Shown here: piece after piece, positions 1 to 8,729 of the stretch
How positions within the stretch are numbered: position 1 is the stretch's first letter
Layout: each line of letters begins with the position of its first letter
From: Pseudaestuariivita rosea
GTDB taxonomy: Bacteria > Pseudomonadota > Alphaproteobacteria > Rhodobacterales > Rhodobacteraceae
Direction: 5' to 3'
Length of the DNA stretch: 64,000 nucleotides
Assembly: GCF_017592335.1 (NCBI RefSeq)
Contig: NZ_JACNMP010000003.1
Coordinates: 151,729 to 215,728, forward strand
The notes under the pieces: model-generated
Database searches by the model: none
Told to the model about the DNA's origin: nothing
What the model saw: the letters and a program-made list of their open reading frames with translations, nothing else
Translations under genes and position numbers: made by a program

Positions 1-162
1 GTCAGTGGATTTGTGCGGCCTGCCGATATCTCTCGTTTGAATGAAATTACATACGACAAAATCGCGTCAGCCAGAATTTCCTATGGGGGCCGCGGGCATA
101 TCTCGGAAATGCAGCAACCGCGTTATGGGCAACAAATACTGGAAAAAGTCGCGCCATTTTAA
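1..162 (+). CDS. flgH: Flagellar L-ring protein FlgH, C-terminal end (partial)
   Basis: The first 53 codons, open from the window edge to TAA, read VSGFVRPADIS, then ITYDKIASARISYGGRG and a short tail. FlgH proteins end with this VSGxVRPxDI...ARIxYGGRG pattern. FlgH is the outer-membrane lipoprotein that forms the L ring around the flagellar rod, but the lipobox and most of the gene lie outside the window. The next gene starts 10 bp downstream on the same strand and looks co-transcribed. The identification is by motif only, yet the signature is specific and the flagellar setting agrees. Confidence 0.88.
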   Translation, partial: VSGFVRPADISRLNEITYDKIASARISYGGRGHISEMQQPRYGQQILEKVAPF

Positions 163-172
163 GGGGGCCGTT

Positions 173-667
173 ATGAAGAAACTCATTTTGCCAGTTGTTT
201 TAGCTGTCATCGGAACCGGCGCAGGCGTTGGCGCAGGAATTTTCCTGAAACCGCCCGCAGATGAGCAGATTGAAGCCAAAACAGGTGATGAGTCTGCAAA
301 GAATTCCGAAGCGGCCAAGGATAACGCTCCAAAAACCGAAGGTGCGTTTGACTATGTGAAACTCAACAATCAGTTCATTGTGCCGGTTGTCAAGGATGGT
401 GCAGTCAGTTCACTGGTGGTGCTTTCGCTGAGCGTTGAGATTGAGCAAGGCCAGCAAACGGCGGTTTTTCAACGTGAACCCAAGCTGCGCGATGCGTTTT
501 TACAGGTCTTGTTCGACCATGCGAACGTCGGTGGCTTTGCGGGTGCTTTTACCAACAACAGCAATATGCAAAGCCTGCGAACAGCCCTACGAGAAACCGC
601 CCAACGGACCTTGGGCGACATCGCAAATGATGTTTTGATCACCGATATCGTTCGCCAGGACGTTTGA
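173..667 (+). CDS. FliL-like flagellar membrane protein (paralogue)
   Basis: A 164-residue protein with one N-terminal membrane segment (about residues 3-22), a charged linker and a C-terminal domain with FxxxPVV...VLSLSVE...REPKLRDAFLQVL. This follows the FliL layout: a membrane anchor and a periplasmic domain near the stator. I chose the ATG at 173 because an AAGGGGG ribosome site precedes it and the hydrophobic segment follows directly; the longer frame back to 41 overlaps flgH. A second, more typical FliL lies at 9688-10170, so this is a divergent paralogue. Its 3' end overlaps the convergent gene at 639-1010 by 29 bp. The role at the basal body is inferred from family and context. Confidence 0.75.
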   Translation: MKKLILPVVLAVIGTGAGVGAGIFLKPPADEQIEAKTGDESAKNSEAAKDNAPKTEGAFDYVKLNNQFIVPVVKDGAVSSLVVLSLSVEIEQGQQTAVFQREPKLRDAFLQVLFDHANVGGFAGAFTNNSNMQSLRTALRETAQRTLGDIANDVLITDIVRQDV

Positions 668-1010
668 TTTTCAGCAGCTCTTCTGCCACCGATTTGCGGC
701 CAAAGGCATAGGCCGCGGCCTGTCGTTCTTCTTCAAGCTTCAGGGCAATCTCTGTCTGCTTCTGGATCAGCATTTTCTTTTGCCGCTCAAGCCATTTGCT
801 CCAATAAACATCCGCCCTGGCGCGCGTGGCCGGATCCAGCTGATCCGCCATTTTCAACTCGATCGCTCGGTTGGCTTCGGCCTGCCTGATCTCGGCCAAC
901 GCTGACTGAATCTCAGCTTGCTGGCGCAGCAGGGGTTTCGATTTCTGAAGCTGGGCCTGATAAGCCAGATCTGTCACCTGAGCCAATTCCTTTAGACGTT
1001 TATCATGCAC
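639..1010 (-). CDS. Small coiled-coil protein of the flagellar cluster
   Basis: A 123-residue, highly charged, almost entirely helical protein with no membrane segment. It is rich in Lys, Gln, Glu and Ala, in a pattern expected of a coiled coil. It begins at a GTG that overlaps the flhB stop (TAGTG), so it is the last gene of the flhA-fliR-flhB operon and probably translationally coupled. Size, composition and position suggest a FliJ-like export chaperone or an ATPase-associated factor, but no residue signature proves this. The reading frame is compact and strictly in the operon, so I regard the gene as real and the function as unknown. Confidence 0.6.
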   Translation of the reverse strand: MHDKRLKELAQVTDLAYQAQLQKSKPLLRQQAEIQSALAEIRQAEANRAIELKMADQLDPATRARADVYWSKWLERQKKMLIQKQTEIALKLEEERQAAAYAFGRKSVAEELLKIKRPGERYR

Positions 1011-2092
1011 TATCCCCAGCCTTTCTGGCGCGCTTTAAGACGCATTGTTTCGGCAAAACGAATGGCAGCGGCCACGACTTCATAGGTATCGGGTGGTACC
1101 TCTTGCCCAATATCAACCGTCGCGTAAAGAGAACGTGCCGTGGGCGGATCGCGATGGATTGGAACAGCGTTTTCATTTGCGACTTCCCGGATGCGGGCAG
1201 CAACTTCATCCACACCCTTGGCAACGCAAACCGGAGCGCCACCGTTGGCGCGATCCCACTTCAGAACCACCGCATAGTGTTCGGGGTTCACGATCACAAC
1301 ATCTGCATCAGGAACATCAGCCAGCATTTTGTTCATCGCAATGTCATAGCCACGCTGCCTGCGTTCCTGTTTCAAATGGGGGTCACCTTCGGATTCTTTT
1401 GCTTCATCCTTTAATTCCTTGTGCGACATCCGGTTCTTGCGCAGGTGTTCCTGCCGTTGCCAAAAGAAATCGATGATGCCGATTGATCCGGACACCAGCA
1501 GCACAAACATCAGGAACTCAACCGACAATTCGGCCAGAAGCGTGCTGACCATACCTGGGCTAAGGCTCATCGATTGCATGATTTGCGGCAGCTTCAGCCA
1601 CAAAAATATACCCATGATTAGAGAGATCAGGACCAGTTTGGCAAAGCTTTTGGCGAACTCGAAAAGCCCGTTGCGGCCGAATTTATTCTTGGCGTTGGAC
1701 AAAGGTGAAATGCGCGAAAGTTTTGGGGCCAGTTTTTCGCCCGAGACCACAAAACTGCGTTGCGCGATAACTGCGGCAAGCGCAAAGATCGCAGGCCCTA
1801 GAAACCAAGGCAACGTCGCCACCAGAGCGGTCATGGTTCCACTGGCACTGATCGTGACGCCGTGACCGGAAAAGAACATGGATTCCAGCTGATCGGGGCT
1901 GGCCAAAAATGGCAAAAGCGCAGTTCCCCCCTGATTGACCGACCAGGCGCCCAATGCGATGAAAGACAGCAAAAGCCCAGCATAGGCCGCAGAAGTTGTC
2001 AGATCGACCGATCGCGGGACCTCGCCCTTTTTCCGGGCGTCATCCAGCTTTTTCTGGCTGGCTTCATATTGCTTGTCGTCGTCTTCTTCCAT
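1010..2092 (-). CDS. flhB: Flagellar export switch protein FlhB
   Basis: A 360-residue inner-membrane component of the flagellar type III export gate that switches substrate class from rod/hook to filament. The sequence shows the cytoplasmic start (DKQYEASQKKLDDARKKGEVPRS), four membrane segments between about residues 35 and 210, and the cytoplasmic domain with the MSHKELKDE linker. The self-cleavage site reads Asn269-Pro-Glu-His rather than the textbook Asn-Pro-Thr-His. The start codon overlaps the fliR stop (TGATG). The length matches the family, and the order flhA-fliR-flhB supports the call. Confidence 0.97.
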   Translation of the reverse strand: MEEDDDKQYEASQKKLDDARKKGEVPRSVDLTTSAAYAGLLLSFIALGAWSVNQGGTALLPFLASPDQLESMFFSGHGVTISASGTMTALVATLPWFLGPAIFALAAVIAQRSFVVSGEKLAPKLSRISPLSNAKNKFGRNGLFEFAKSFAKLVLISLIMGIFLWLKLPQIMQSMSLSPGMVSTLLAELSVEFLMFVLLVSGSIGIIDFFWQRQEHLRKNRMSHKELKDEAKESEGDPHLKQERRQRGYDIAMNKMLADVPDADVVIVNPEHYAVVLKWDRANGGAPVCVAKGVDEVAARIREVANENAVPIHRDPPTARSLYATVDIGQEVPPDTYEVVAAAIRFAETMRLKARQKGWG

Positions 2093-2865
2093 CAGCCACC
2101 TAGCGGATTGGCCAGATAGGCATTCAGACTTTGCACCCAGATTTGCAGCAGAAAGGGTGCGCTAAGCATCAATAGTATCAGACCACCAGCGGTAATCGCG
2201 GGCGCGCCGACAAAGGCCACCATCAGCTGCGGCATGGCCCGATTGATCACGCCAAGCGCCAAATTATAGATAAGCGATGCGATAAAAAACGGTGCGGCCA
2301 AGCCAAAGGCCAGCGCAAAAGCGTGGGCAATCCGCTGTGTGCCCCAGGCCGTCAGAACACTGGCATCCGGAAACTGTCCTGCTGGCATGATGTCATAGGA
2401 CAATATGATCAACTCGGCCGCGCGAATGTGCAGACCCGTCATCACTGCAAGCGCAAGACCGCCGATGACCAGTACATGTCCCATGGCAGGCAACGGGTCG
2501 ATTCCGGCGGCACCAAATATCTGCGAAAGAGACGTCGACTGGGCGGCGATCGTGCCCGCGATCTGTAAAGCCATCACGAACAGACGGATGGATAGTCCAA
2601 TCGCCAGGCCTGCGATGACCTCGGTCATGACGAAGACGGGCAGTTTCGTGAACGGCTCGTTCTGAACATCGATGCCCGACAGGGCGGCTGGCGCGACGAT
2701 CAAGGTAAACGCCAGTGTCAAACCCAGTTTGACTCGCGCTGGAACGGTTTGTTCACCAAATGCAGGCAAAACGGCCATGATGGCACCGACGCGCAGAAAA
2801 ACGATAAAGCCCCCCCAAAGCGCAGTCTGGGCGAAAACCATGATCTGATCTGCGGCAATATTCAT
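2092..2865 (-). CDS. fliR: Flagellar export gate protein FliR
   Basis: A 257-residue polytopic membrane protein of the export gate. It has the expected FliR features: a hydrophobic start with FLRVGAIMAVLPAFGEQTVPARVKLGL, and the mid-protein SLSQIFGAAGIDPLPAMG stretch before further membrane helices. It overlaps flhA upstream by 4 bp (ATGA) and flhB downstream by 1 bp, which indicates one transcript and coupled translation. FliP is encoded elsewhere in the window (12804-13532) and FliQ is not seen here. Confidence 0.96.
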   Translation of the reverse strand: MNIAADQIMVFAQTALWGGFIVFLRVGAIMAVLPAFGEQTVPARVKLGLTLAFTLIVAPAALSGIDVQNEPFTKLPVFVMTEVIAGLAIGLSIRLFVMALQIAGTIAAQSTSLSQIFGAAGIDPLPAMGHVLVIGGLALAVMTGLHIRAAELIILSYDIMPAGQFPDASVLTAWGTQRIAHAFALAFGLAAPFFIASLIYNLALGVINRAMPQLMVAFVGAPAITAGGLILLMLSAPFLLQIWVQSLNAYLANPLGG

Positions 2866-4952
2866 GCAGGAACCATGCCCACCAAAGCTGGCTGTGCGTC
2901 GATCCCGATTTCCTCGAATGAAAGAACGGGGTTCGCAAGGCCCTTGGCAATCATGACGGTCCGCAAAAAACGCCGCCGCCGCATAGATGTTACAACTGCG
3001 GGATAAACACCCTTTTCACCTGCTTTTGTAATACGCTCTGCCAGGGATGTCGCAAGGCGGTTGAACAAATCAGGCGGCAAGGCGATATCCGTTTGACCCC
3101 GATCCCCCTCAATCTGGTAGCTGATAAATTTCTCCTCCCATTCAGGGGCTAATTGTACCAACGGGATTGAGCCATCGTCACGTTTCAGATCTGCGATCAA
3201 CTGGAAGCCCAACCGCTGCCGAACGTGTTCACATATGCCTTCGGGCGTCGCCATTGCACCGCGTGCTTCCGATATAGCTTCCAGAATCAAAGGCAGGTTC
3301 CTTATTGAAACACGCTCTTCCAGCAGCAACCTCAGGACCGACAAAAGCAGGTCCACGGGCACTTTGTCTGGCACCAACTCGTCAAGCATCTTTCGGTTTG
3401 CATCAGCCCGCATTGGATCTGACAAATTCACCATTTCATCCAACAAACGTCGTAAGGCGCGAAGCGACAAAAGACGCGGGAAATTGCGTTTGATGACCTC
3501 AAGCAGGTGTGTCGCCAGAACTTCGGTCGGGGTTACGACTGTCAGGCCTTCAAACGCGGCATCTTCTTCGTGTTCGGGCGATATCCATCTGGCAGGTGCG
3601 CCATAGACAGGTTCATTCACATCCTGACCAGGCGGCAAAATGTTAGAATCTGCCGCTGTCAGGGCCAATATCCGTTCGGGTTGCAGGCAATCGCGCGCCT
3701 GTTCGACCCCTTGTATCCGAATGACATAGGTATTTGGCGGCAGGGACGCGTCATCGGTCAGGCGCATCTCAGGCAGGATCAACCCATAAACAGTCGCCAC
3801 ATGGGTGCGCATATTCGAGATACGCGCATCCAGACCCGTTCCTGGATCCAGCACCATCGGAATCAAGTCCGAGGAAAATTCGACATGGATGTCATCAAGG
3901 TCCAGGATATCGCCCAAAGGCTTTTCCTGCTCGACCGGTTCGACTTTTTCAGTCTCTTGCCTGGCTGCGCGCGCCTCGGCCTGCTGTTTTCGATAAACAT
4001 AGAATGCCGCGCTTAGCAAAGCGATTGCACCGGCAACAAAGGGTATGAAAGGCAGCCCGGGTACTAATGCAAACAGAAACATCAAAGCCCCAACGGTTGC
4101 CAGAGCAGGTGGATATTTCCCCAGTTGGCTGAACATCGCCAAGTCAGCCGCACCTTTGGCGCCACCGCGGGCCAGCAGCAACGCAGATGCGATCGAGATT
4201 ATGACTGCCGGGATCTGCGACACCAAACCGTCACCGACCGTTAATATCGCATAGGTTTCAAAAGCAAGCCCAATTGGCATGCCATGCAATGCAATGCCAA
4301 TGATCAGCCCCATGACAAGGTTCAGAAGGGTAATCAACAGCCCCGCAATGGCGTCGCCTTTTACAAATTTGGACGCACCATCAAGCGATCCAAAAAATGT
4401 TGTTTCGGCCTGTTCGGTTTCACGTCGCTGCTTGGCCTGCGTATGATCAATCGCACCTGCCGACATATCGCTATCGATCGCAAGCTGCTTGCCCGGCATG
4501 CCATCCAGCGCGAAACGCGCGCCAACCTCGGCCATACGAGCCGCACCTTTAGTAATTACGATGAAGTTGACAATGAGCAGAACGCAGAAAACGACCAGCC
4601 CCAACAACACACTACCGCCCATGACGAACATCGCGAAGCCCTCGATGACATCACCTGCGGCATCGGTTCCAGTATGACCCTGTCCAATAATAAGTTTGGT
4701 CGACGACACATTCAGGGACAATCGCAGCATAAGCGATGCCAGCAGGATCGTCGGAAAGGCTGAAAAATCAAGCGGCCGTTCGATGAAAAGCGTAATCGTG
4801 AAAATCAGAATGGCCAAGGCAAAGGACGCCGCCAAGCCGATATCCAGCACCCAGGCCGGGACTGGCAAAATCATCATGACAATGACTGCCATCAACGCCA
4901 GCGCCAGCAGAATGGTTGGTTGAAATATTGTTGTCAGGCTCAATTTCGGCAT
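2862..4952 (-). CDS. flhA: Flagellar export gate protein FlhA
   Basis: A 696-residue member of the FHIPEP family, the largest export-gate subunit. It has an N-terminal block of about eight membrane helices (to about residue 330) and a cytoplasmic docking domain for chaperone-substrate complexes. The family-defining stretch LNVSSTKLIIGQG...VIEGFAMFVMGG...FIVITKGAARMAEVGARFALDGMPGKQ is intact. I start at the ATG at 4952 (MPKLSLTTIFQ), where homology begins; the 27 codons upstream look non-coding. The ribosome site is weak. First gene of the flhA-fliR-flhB operon. Confidence 0.97.
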   Translation of the reverse strand: MPKLSLTTIFQPTILLALALMAVIVMMILPVPAWVLDIGLAASFALAILIFTITLFIERPLDFSAFPTILLASLMLRLSLNVSSTKLIIGQGHTGTDAAGDVIEGFAMFVMGGSVLLGLVVFCVLLIVNFIVITKGAARMAEVGARFALDGMPGKQLAIDSDMSAGAIDHTQAKQRRETEQAETTFFGSLDGASKFVKGDAIAGLLITLLNLVMGLIIGIALHGMPIGLAFETYAILTVGDGLVSQIPAVIISIASALLLARGGAKGAADLAMFSQLGKYPPALATVGALMFLFALVPGLPFIPFVAGAIALLSAAFYVYRKQQAEARAARQETEKVEPVEQEKPLGDILDLDDIHVEFSSDLIPMVLDPGTGLDARISNMRTHVATVYGLILPEMRLTDDASLPPNTYVIRIQGVEQARDCLQPERILALTAADSNILPPGQDVNEPVYGAPARWISPEHEEDAAFEGLTVVTPTEVLATHLLEVIKRNFPRLLSLRALRRLLDEMVNLSDPMRADANRKMLDELVPDKVPVDLLLSVLRLLLEERVSIRNLPLILEAISEARGAMATPEGICEHVRQRLGFQLIADLKRDDGSIPLVQLAPEWEEKFISYQIEGDRGQTDIALPPDLFNRLATSLAERITKAGEKGVYPAVVTSMRRRRFLRTVMIAKGLANPVLSFEEIGIDAQPALVGMVPA

Positions 4953-4968
4953 AAGGTTACAGTCGTTG

Positions 4969-5640
4969 TCACTGAATAAACGGCGCGGTGGCCGTGGAAG
5001 AGGGCGATGTCGGTACCAAAGATCCCAACGCAAACGATTGACGTGGCAAATTTATCAGTGGCTTAGGTCCATCTGTATCCGCCAGATCATGTTTCTGTGT
5101 CGGCGCCGCAACTGCATTTGACAAAACTCTGGCGTGATAGACATCAAAGCGCTTGCGGTAGATTTCGGCAAAGCGCGGCGTTCTTGAATGATAGGCACCA
5201 GCCGCCTTGCTCCAGTCTCCGAATTCCTCATAAAGATCTTTTAGGAAACCCGCTGCATATGTTGCATTTTTCCGCGGGTCGAACATTTCCTCAACTGATG
5301 AAAATGCGTGTCCGTGCCATTTGTAGTTGATCTGGAAACAACCGATATCAAAACTTCTTGCACCTTCCTGATAATACCTTAAGGCATTTGAAATGGCGTC
5401 TTTCTTGCTATCGAACCAGACGCCTTTGCCGCCAACATTTATGGTCCAAGGCCAGGTCTCTAACCGTCTATTTTTCTGATGACCGGTTTCAGTCAATGAA
5501 ATCGCAGCAAGAACCGTGTAAGGTACACCCGTCGCCTTTGATGCCTCATGTGCGGCGATCAAACAGGTCTCGTCTGATCTTGCATGCGTTTTGCCTGCTA
5601 TTATGCCGATGCAGATCATCGAAAATAAAAGTAAACGCAT
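4969..5640 (-). CDS. sltF: Lytic transglycosylase, probable flagellar muramidase SltF
   Basis: A 223-residue secreted protein: signal peptide (MRLLLFSMICIGIIAG...), then an SLT/goose-lysozyme-type fold with the catalytic Glu in AAISLTETGHQ, the SFDIGCFQINYKWHG motif and the AGAYHSRTP motif. It should cleave peptidoglycan glycan strands to let the rod through the wall. In Rhodobacter sphaeroides a free SltF serves this purpose and partners a FlgJ that lacks a muramidase domain. The position directly upstream of flhA fits. The C-terminal 40 residues are Pro/Ser-rich and disordered. The start at 5640 places the signal peptide at the N terminus. Confidence 0.8.
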   Translation of the reverse strand: MRLLLFSMICIGIIAGKTHARSDETCLIAAHEASKATGVPYTVLAAISLTETGHQKNRRLETWPWTINVGGKGVWFDSKKDAISNALRYYQEGARSFDIGCFQINYKWHGHAFSSVEEMFDPRKNATYAAGFLKDLYEEFGDWSKAAGAYHSRTPRFAEIYRKRFDVYHARVLSNAVAAPTQKHDLADTDGPKPLINLPRQSFALGSLVPTSPSSTATAPFIQ

Positions 5641-5776
5641 GCGGATAAGACAGAGGCCCGCAAAGCAGCTCAAACCCTGCACATAGTCAAAGCCGGTCCG
5701 ACCGTAGTGATTCATGTTCAGCGCCTTCTGCCACTGTTGTCGGCCGACACTAAACGATCAAATCTTTAGAAAAGGT

Positions 5777-5792
5777 AATTAAGGCCTTAATT
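5777..5792. repeat. Perfect 16-bp palindrome overlapping a stop codon
   Basis: AATTAAGGCCTTAATT is a perfect palindrome that includes the TAA stop of the 5787-7790 gene. It lies in the short gap before the muramidase gene, which is transcribed in the same direction. It could act as a weak terminator or protein-binding site; it lacks a T-run. Confidence 0.5.
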
Positions 5793-7790
5793 CACCGAAC
5801 GGTCGCCCGATAAAATTGCATCCAGTGACTGCCGAACACGATTGCTCTGCTCAAGCAGGTTTCGATTTCTCAGCAGTACCTTGTCATTTTGGGCCGACTG
5901 AATACTGGTTGAGGCCGCTTGGTTCGCTTCGATCGACGCATTTGCTTCAGACTGGCGATTTGATACCTGATCATCGGATACTTGCGCGATCATCTGTGTC
6001 ACTTCATCTTCTCGCGTTTGGGTCGCGGCGACGACACCATCTACTTTGTCGGAAGTCGGGTTTCCGGTCCATAGCTTCGATTGTTCCTCGAAACCCAGAT
6101 CTTGTAGTTTTGACGAAATCAACAAACGTGTTTGATCATTCAACTGCCTCGGCATCAGTTCATTCGGCGGTGAGAACGCCAGCTTGAGGAAATCCGTCTG
6201 ACTGCTGTTGTCCATCAAATCCTGCATAATCAGCGATCTAAAAGATATGTCCGCATCCTTAATCTGGCTCAGATTTTCAACGGCGGCTTGATAGTCGCCC
6301 GAAACAGCAGCCGCACGCGCACTAAGCGAAATTAGGAAACGTTCCTTTGGTGTATCCTTATGCTCGAACGCAAACGCAGCCAATTGCGTACGATCAGCAG
6401 TTGAAATCACCTCGTCGCGTGCCAGTTTGCTTTCGATTAAAGTAGAAAACGCATCAACAGCACTGATAGTATTTTCGCTGGTTAAGCCCTGTAAAGAAGC
6501 CTCAGCTGTTTCAATTCGACCTTCTTTCAGATCCAGTTTTGCTTCTGCCAGCGACAATGCAGACGTTTCAGCACCTACCGCGCGCGTCGCAGAGATCAAA
6601 ACAAGGTTCGCACTGCCCAAATCCCCGCCATACATCATATTTTCCGATAATCGCGGACCAAGGACCTGCCTTAGATGTTTTGGTAACGCGTTAAATTCGC
6701 GAAGCACAGCAGCCGTATTTGCATTTTTTATATTATCAGGCGCCTCTAAAATCGCCCAAAGTGCGGACGCATTTTCGCAAAGATACATATTCTGAAAGAA
6801 GCCATTTTGTGGGCTTTCACCATATTCAAACAGATACGCCATCGCCAACAAAGCTTCGCGATCATCTGAAATCAGCCCCACATTCTCAATCAGATGAATG
6901 GCTTCAGCACCGAAGCCGAAATACAGGTAATGACGGATCAGACCCTTCAAACCTTGTTGATTTGTCTGATCGAATTCCTCAACCAGTTTCGTCCGCCACG
7001 TTGCAACGCCTGCTGTAAACTGACCTGACTGACCCCAGGATGCGATGTTAATTTGGTCATTGGAAAGACATTGCTGGTCGTCGTCCAAAACCGGATTAAC
7101 TCTGTCGTTTTCTTCCGAGCTAGAGCTGAGACGTACATTTGGCTCCGCGCTTTGAATTTCCTCGACAATAACGACTGCCTCATCGATTTGTTTTTCTGTA
7201 GACTGTGGATCCGTTTGCAAAATCCCATCCGCGAAAACCTCACTGAGTTGACGCAGCAATTGGGCCTGAGCATCAGACACACGCTGGCGATCATATTCAA
7301 GCGTCTCGATGATTTTGATCGTATCCGGTGCAGGAGAAGCCTTGTGGTCTGCGGTTTCATCAAACACTATGGGAAAAATGTCCGGTTTTGGTTGGTGCTG
7401 CGCCGGTCGAACGACAACTCTTTTTGCTCCGTCCGACGTTCGGTCAATGACGTCCAAAACGATACTGCGGCCACGGTGCTCAAAAGCTTCTACTGTGCAG
7501 TCACAATTCACTTTCAACGACAGCACACCATCACGGCTATCAGAAACCGATATTATTCGTTTTCGTGGGATTTTTCGAAAAACGCTGGACGTATCGAAAC
7601 GAATGTCTTGGTTAAGTATTTCCAGATCATAAGTCGCGTCGCGCTCAACAAAACTCCAGTCCGGCAAGTCATCAAAATCCAGAACAAGTCTGGAAAAGCC
7701 TGTATGTTCGCCAGAACGGACCAAGATTGTCTCAGCGTGGGCAACTGATGCGGTCATTATCGAGAATAGGATCAAGAAAAGACGCAACAT
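5787..7790 (-). CDS. Large periplasmic protein of the flagellar motor cluster, function unknown
   Basis: A 667-residue protein with a clear signal peptide (MLRLFLILFSIMTASVAHA). Residues 20-115 resemble an AMIN-type beta domain (SGEHTGFSRLVLDFDDLPDW...). A low-complexity acidic linker is followed by an Ala/Leu-rich helical region (about 280-600) that looks like TPR-type repeats, and by a Gln/Asn/Ser-rich tail. The gene starts on the motA stop (TGATG), so it is co-translated with motA. By place and architecture it could be a functional counterpart of periplasmic motor proteins such as rhizobial MotC or R. sphaeroides MotF, but I see no sequence proof. GC content is visibly lower than in the metabolic genes of this window. 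Confidence 0.7.
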   Translation of the reverse strand: MLRLFLILFSIMTASVAHAETILVRSGEHTGFSRLVLDFDDLPDWSFVERDATYDLEILNQDIRFDTSSVFRKIPRKRIISVSDSRDGVLSLKVNCDCTVEAFEHRGRSIVLDVIDRTSDGAKRVVVRPAQHQPKPDIFPIVFDETADHKASPAPDTIKIIETLEYDRQRVSDAQAQLLRQLSEVFADGILQTDPQSTEKQIDEAVVIVEEIQSAEPNVRLSSSSEENDRVNPVLDDDQQCLSNDQINIASWGQSGQFTAGVATWRTKLVEEFDQTNQQGLKGLIRHYLYFGFGAEAIHLIENVGLISDDREALLAMAYLFEYGESPQNGFFQNMYLCENASALWAILEAPDNIKNANTAAVLREFNALPKHLRQVLGPRLSENMMYGGDLGSANLVLISATRAVGAETSALSLAEAKLDLKEGRIETAEASLQGLTSENTISAVDAFSTLIESKLARDEVISTADRTQLAAFAFEHKDTPKERFLISLSARAAAVSGDYQAAVENLSQIKDADISFRSLIMQDLMDNSSQTDFLKLAFSPPNELMPRQLNDQTRLLISSKLQDLGFEEQSKLWTGNPTSDKVDGVVAATQTREDEVTQMIAQVSDDQVSNRQSEANASIEANQAASTSIQSAQNDKVLLRNRNLLEQSNRVRQSLDAILSGDRSVN

Positions 7791-8656
7791 CAGGCCGCCT
7801 GCTTGACGTTTTTCAATGCTTCTTCCAGATCAGCAAAGCTGGGCCTGATGTGCGCTGGTGTATTCTGGCGCCCCACCTCAATACAGATATTGACCGAATG
7901 CTTGTGAAGGTTGGCGACCAGTACCTCACGTATCAGCTGATAGAAATGGTTATCCTCTTCTGTCAGTGTTTTGACTTTACCGGCAAAAGGACCCACGAAA
8001 CCATAGGCTAGGAAAACGCCAAGAAACGTACCGACCAAAGCGCCACCGATCATTTTGCCAAGAATTTCAGGGGGTTGATCAATAGACCCCATAGTTTTGA
8101 TAACACCCAGAACAGCGGCCACAATCCCCAAAGCAGGCAAACCATCGGCAATCGTCTGAAGCGCGTGGCTGGAATGCATGGCGTGATGGAAATTGGCTTC
8201 CATCCGCTTTTCCAGCACCTCTTCCACCTGATGTGGATCGTCGTAGTTCATTGACGCGGAACGAAGCGTGTCACAGATCAACTCAATCGCTTCATGATCT
8301 GCCAAAATCTTTTCATACTTCGAAAAAATCGCTGACTCTTTAGGATTCTCGATGTGCTCTTCTAACCCGACTGGATTTTGACGGGCCAATCGAACCAGTT
8401 CAAATAAAAGGCAAAGCAAATCTCGATAATCGTCAGGCTTCCACTTAGGGCCCTTGAAAACCTTGGCCACATCCTTGGCCGTGTGTTTGATCCCGCCCAT
8501 GTCATTACTGATGACAAAAGCACCAATAGCCGCGCCCCCGATCATCATCATTTCGAACGGCAAAGCCTTGATGATGATGCCAAACTTGCCGCCAGCGGCC
8601 ATATAGCCACCAAAAACCATGATAAAAACAATGGCGATACCAACAATTCCGATCAT
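7790..8656 (-). CDS. motA: Flagellar motor stator protein MotA
   Basis: A 288-residue inner-membrane stator subunit that couples ion flow to rotation. It shows the MotA pattern: two N-terminal helices (IVGIAIVFIMVFGGYMAAGG, LPFEMMMIGGAAIGAFVI), a long cytoplasmic loop, then ADGLPALGIVAAVLGVIKTMG and the ALVGTFLGVFLAYGFVGP helix pair. Proline residues at the channel entrance are present. No motB lies next to it in the window; the partner must be elsewhere. Downstream it overlaps the large periplasmic protein gene, and upstream a 73-bp gap separates it from the motE-like gene, where a promoter may sit. Confidence 0.96.
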   Translation of the reverse strand: MIGIVGIAIVFIMVFGGYMAAGGKFGIIIKALPFEMMMIGGAAIGAFVISNDMGGIKHTAKDVAKVFKGPKWKPDDYRDLLCLLFELVRLARQNPVGLEEHIENPKESAIFSKYEKILADHEAIELICDTLRSASMNYDDPHQVEEVLEKRMEANFHHAMHSSHALQTIADGLPALGIVAAVLGVIKTMGSIDQPPEILGKMIGGALVGTFLGVFLAYGFVGPFAGKVKTLTEEDNHFYQLIREVLVANLHKHSVNICIEVGRQNTPAHIRPSFADLEEALKNVKQAA

Positions 8657-8729
8657 TCGATCACCTGCGACTCAACTGTTACGACGCGTAATGTTTCAGC
8701 TGCGTCTTAAGAATCGGTAAGCGTAAACG

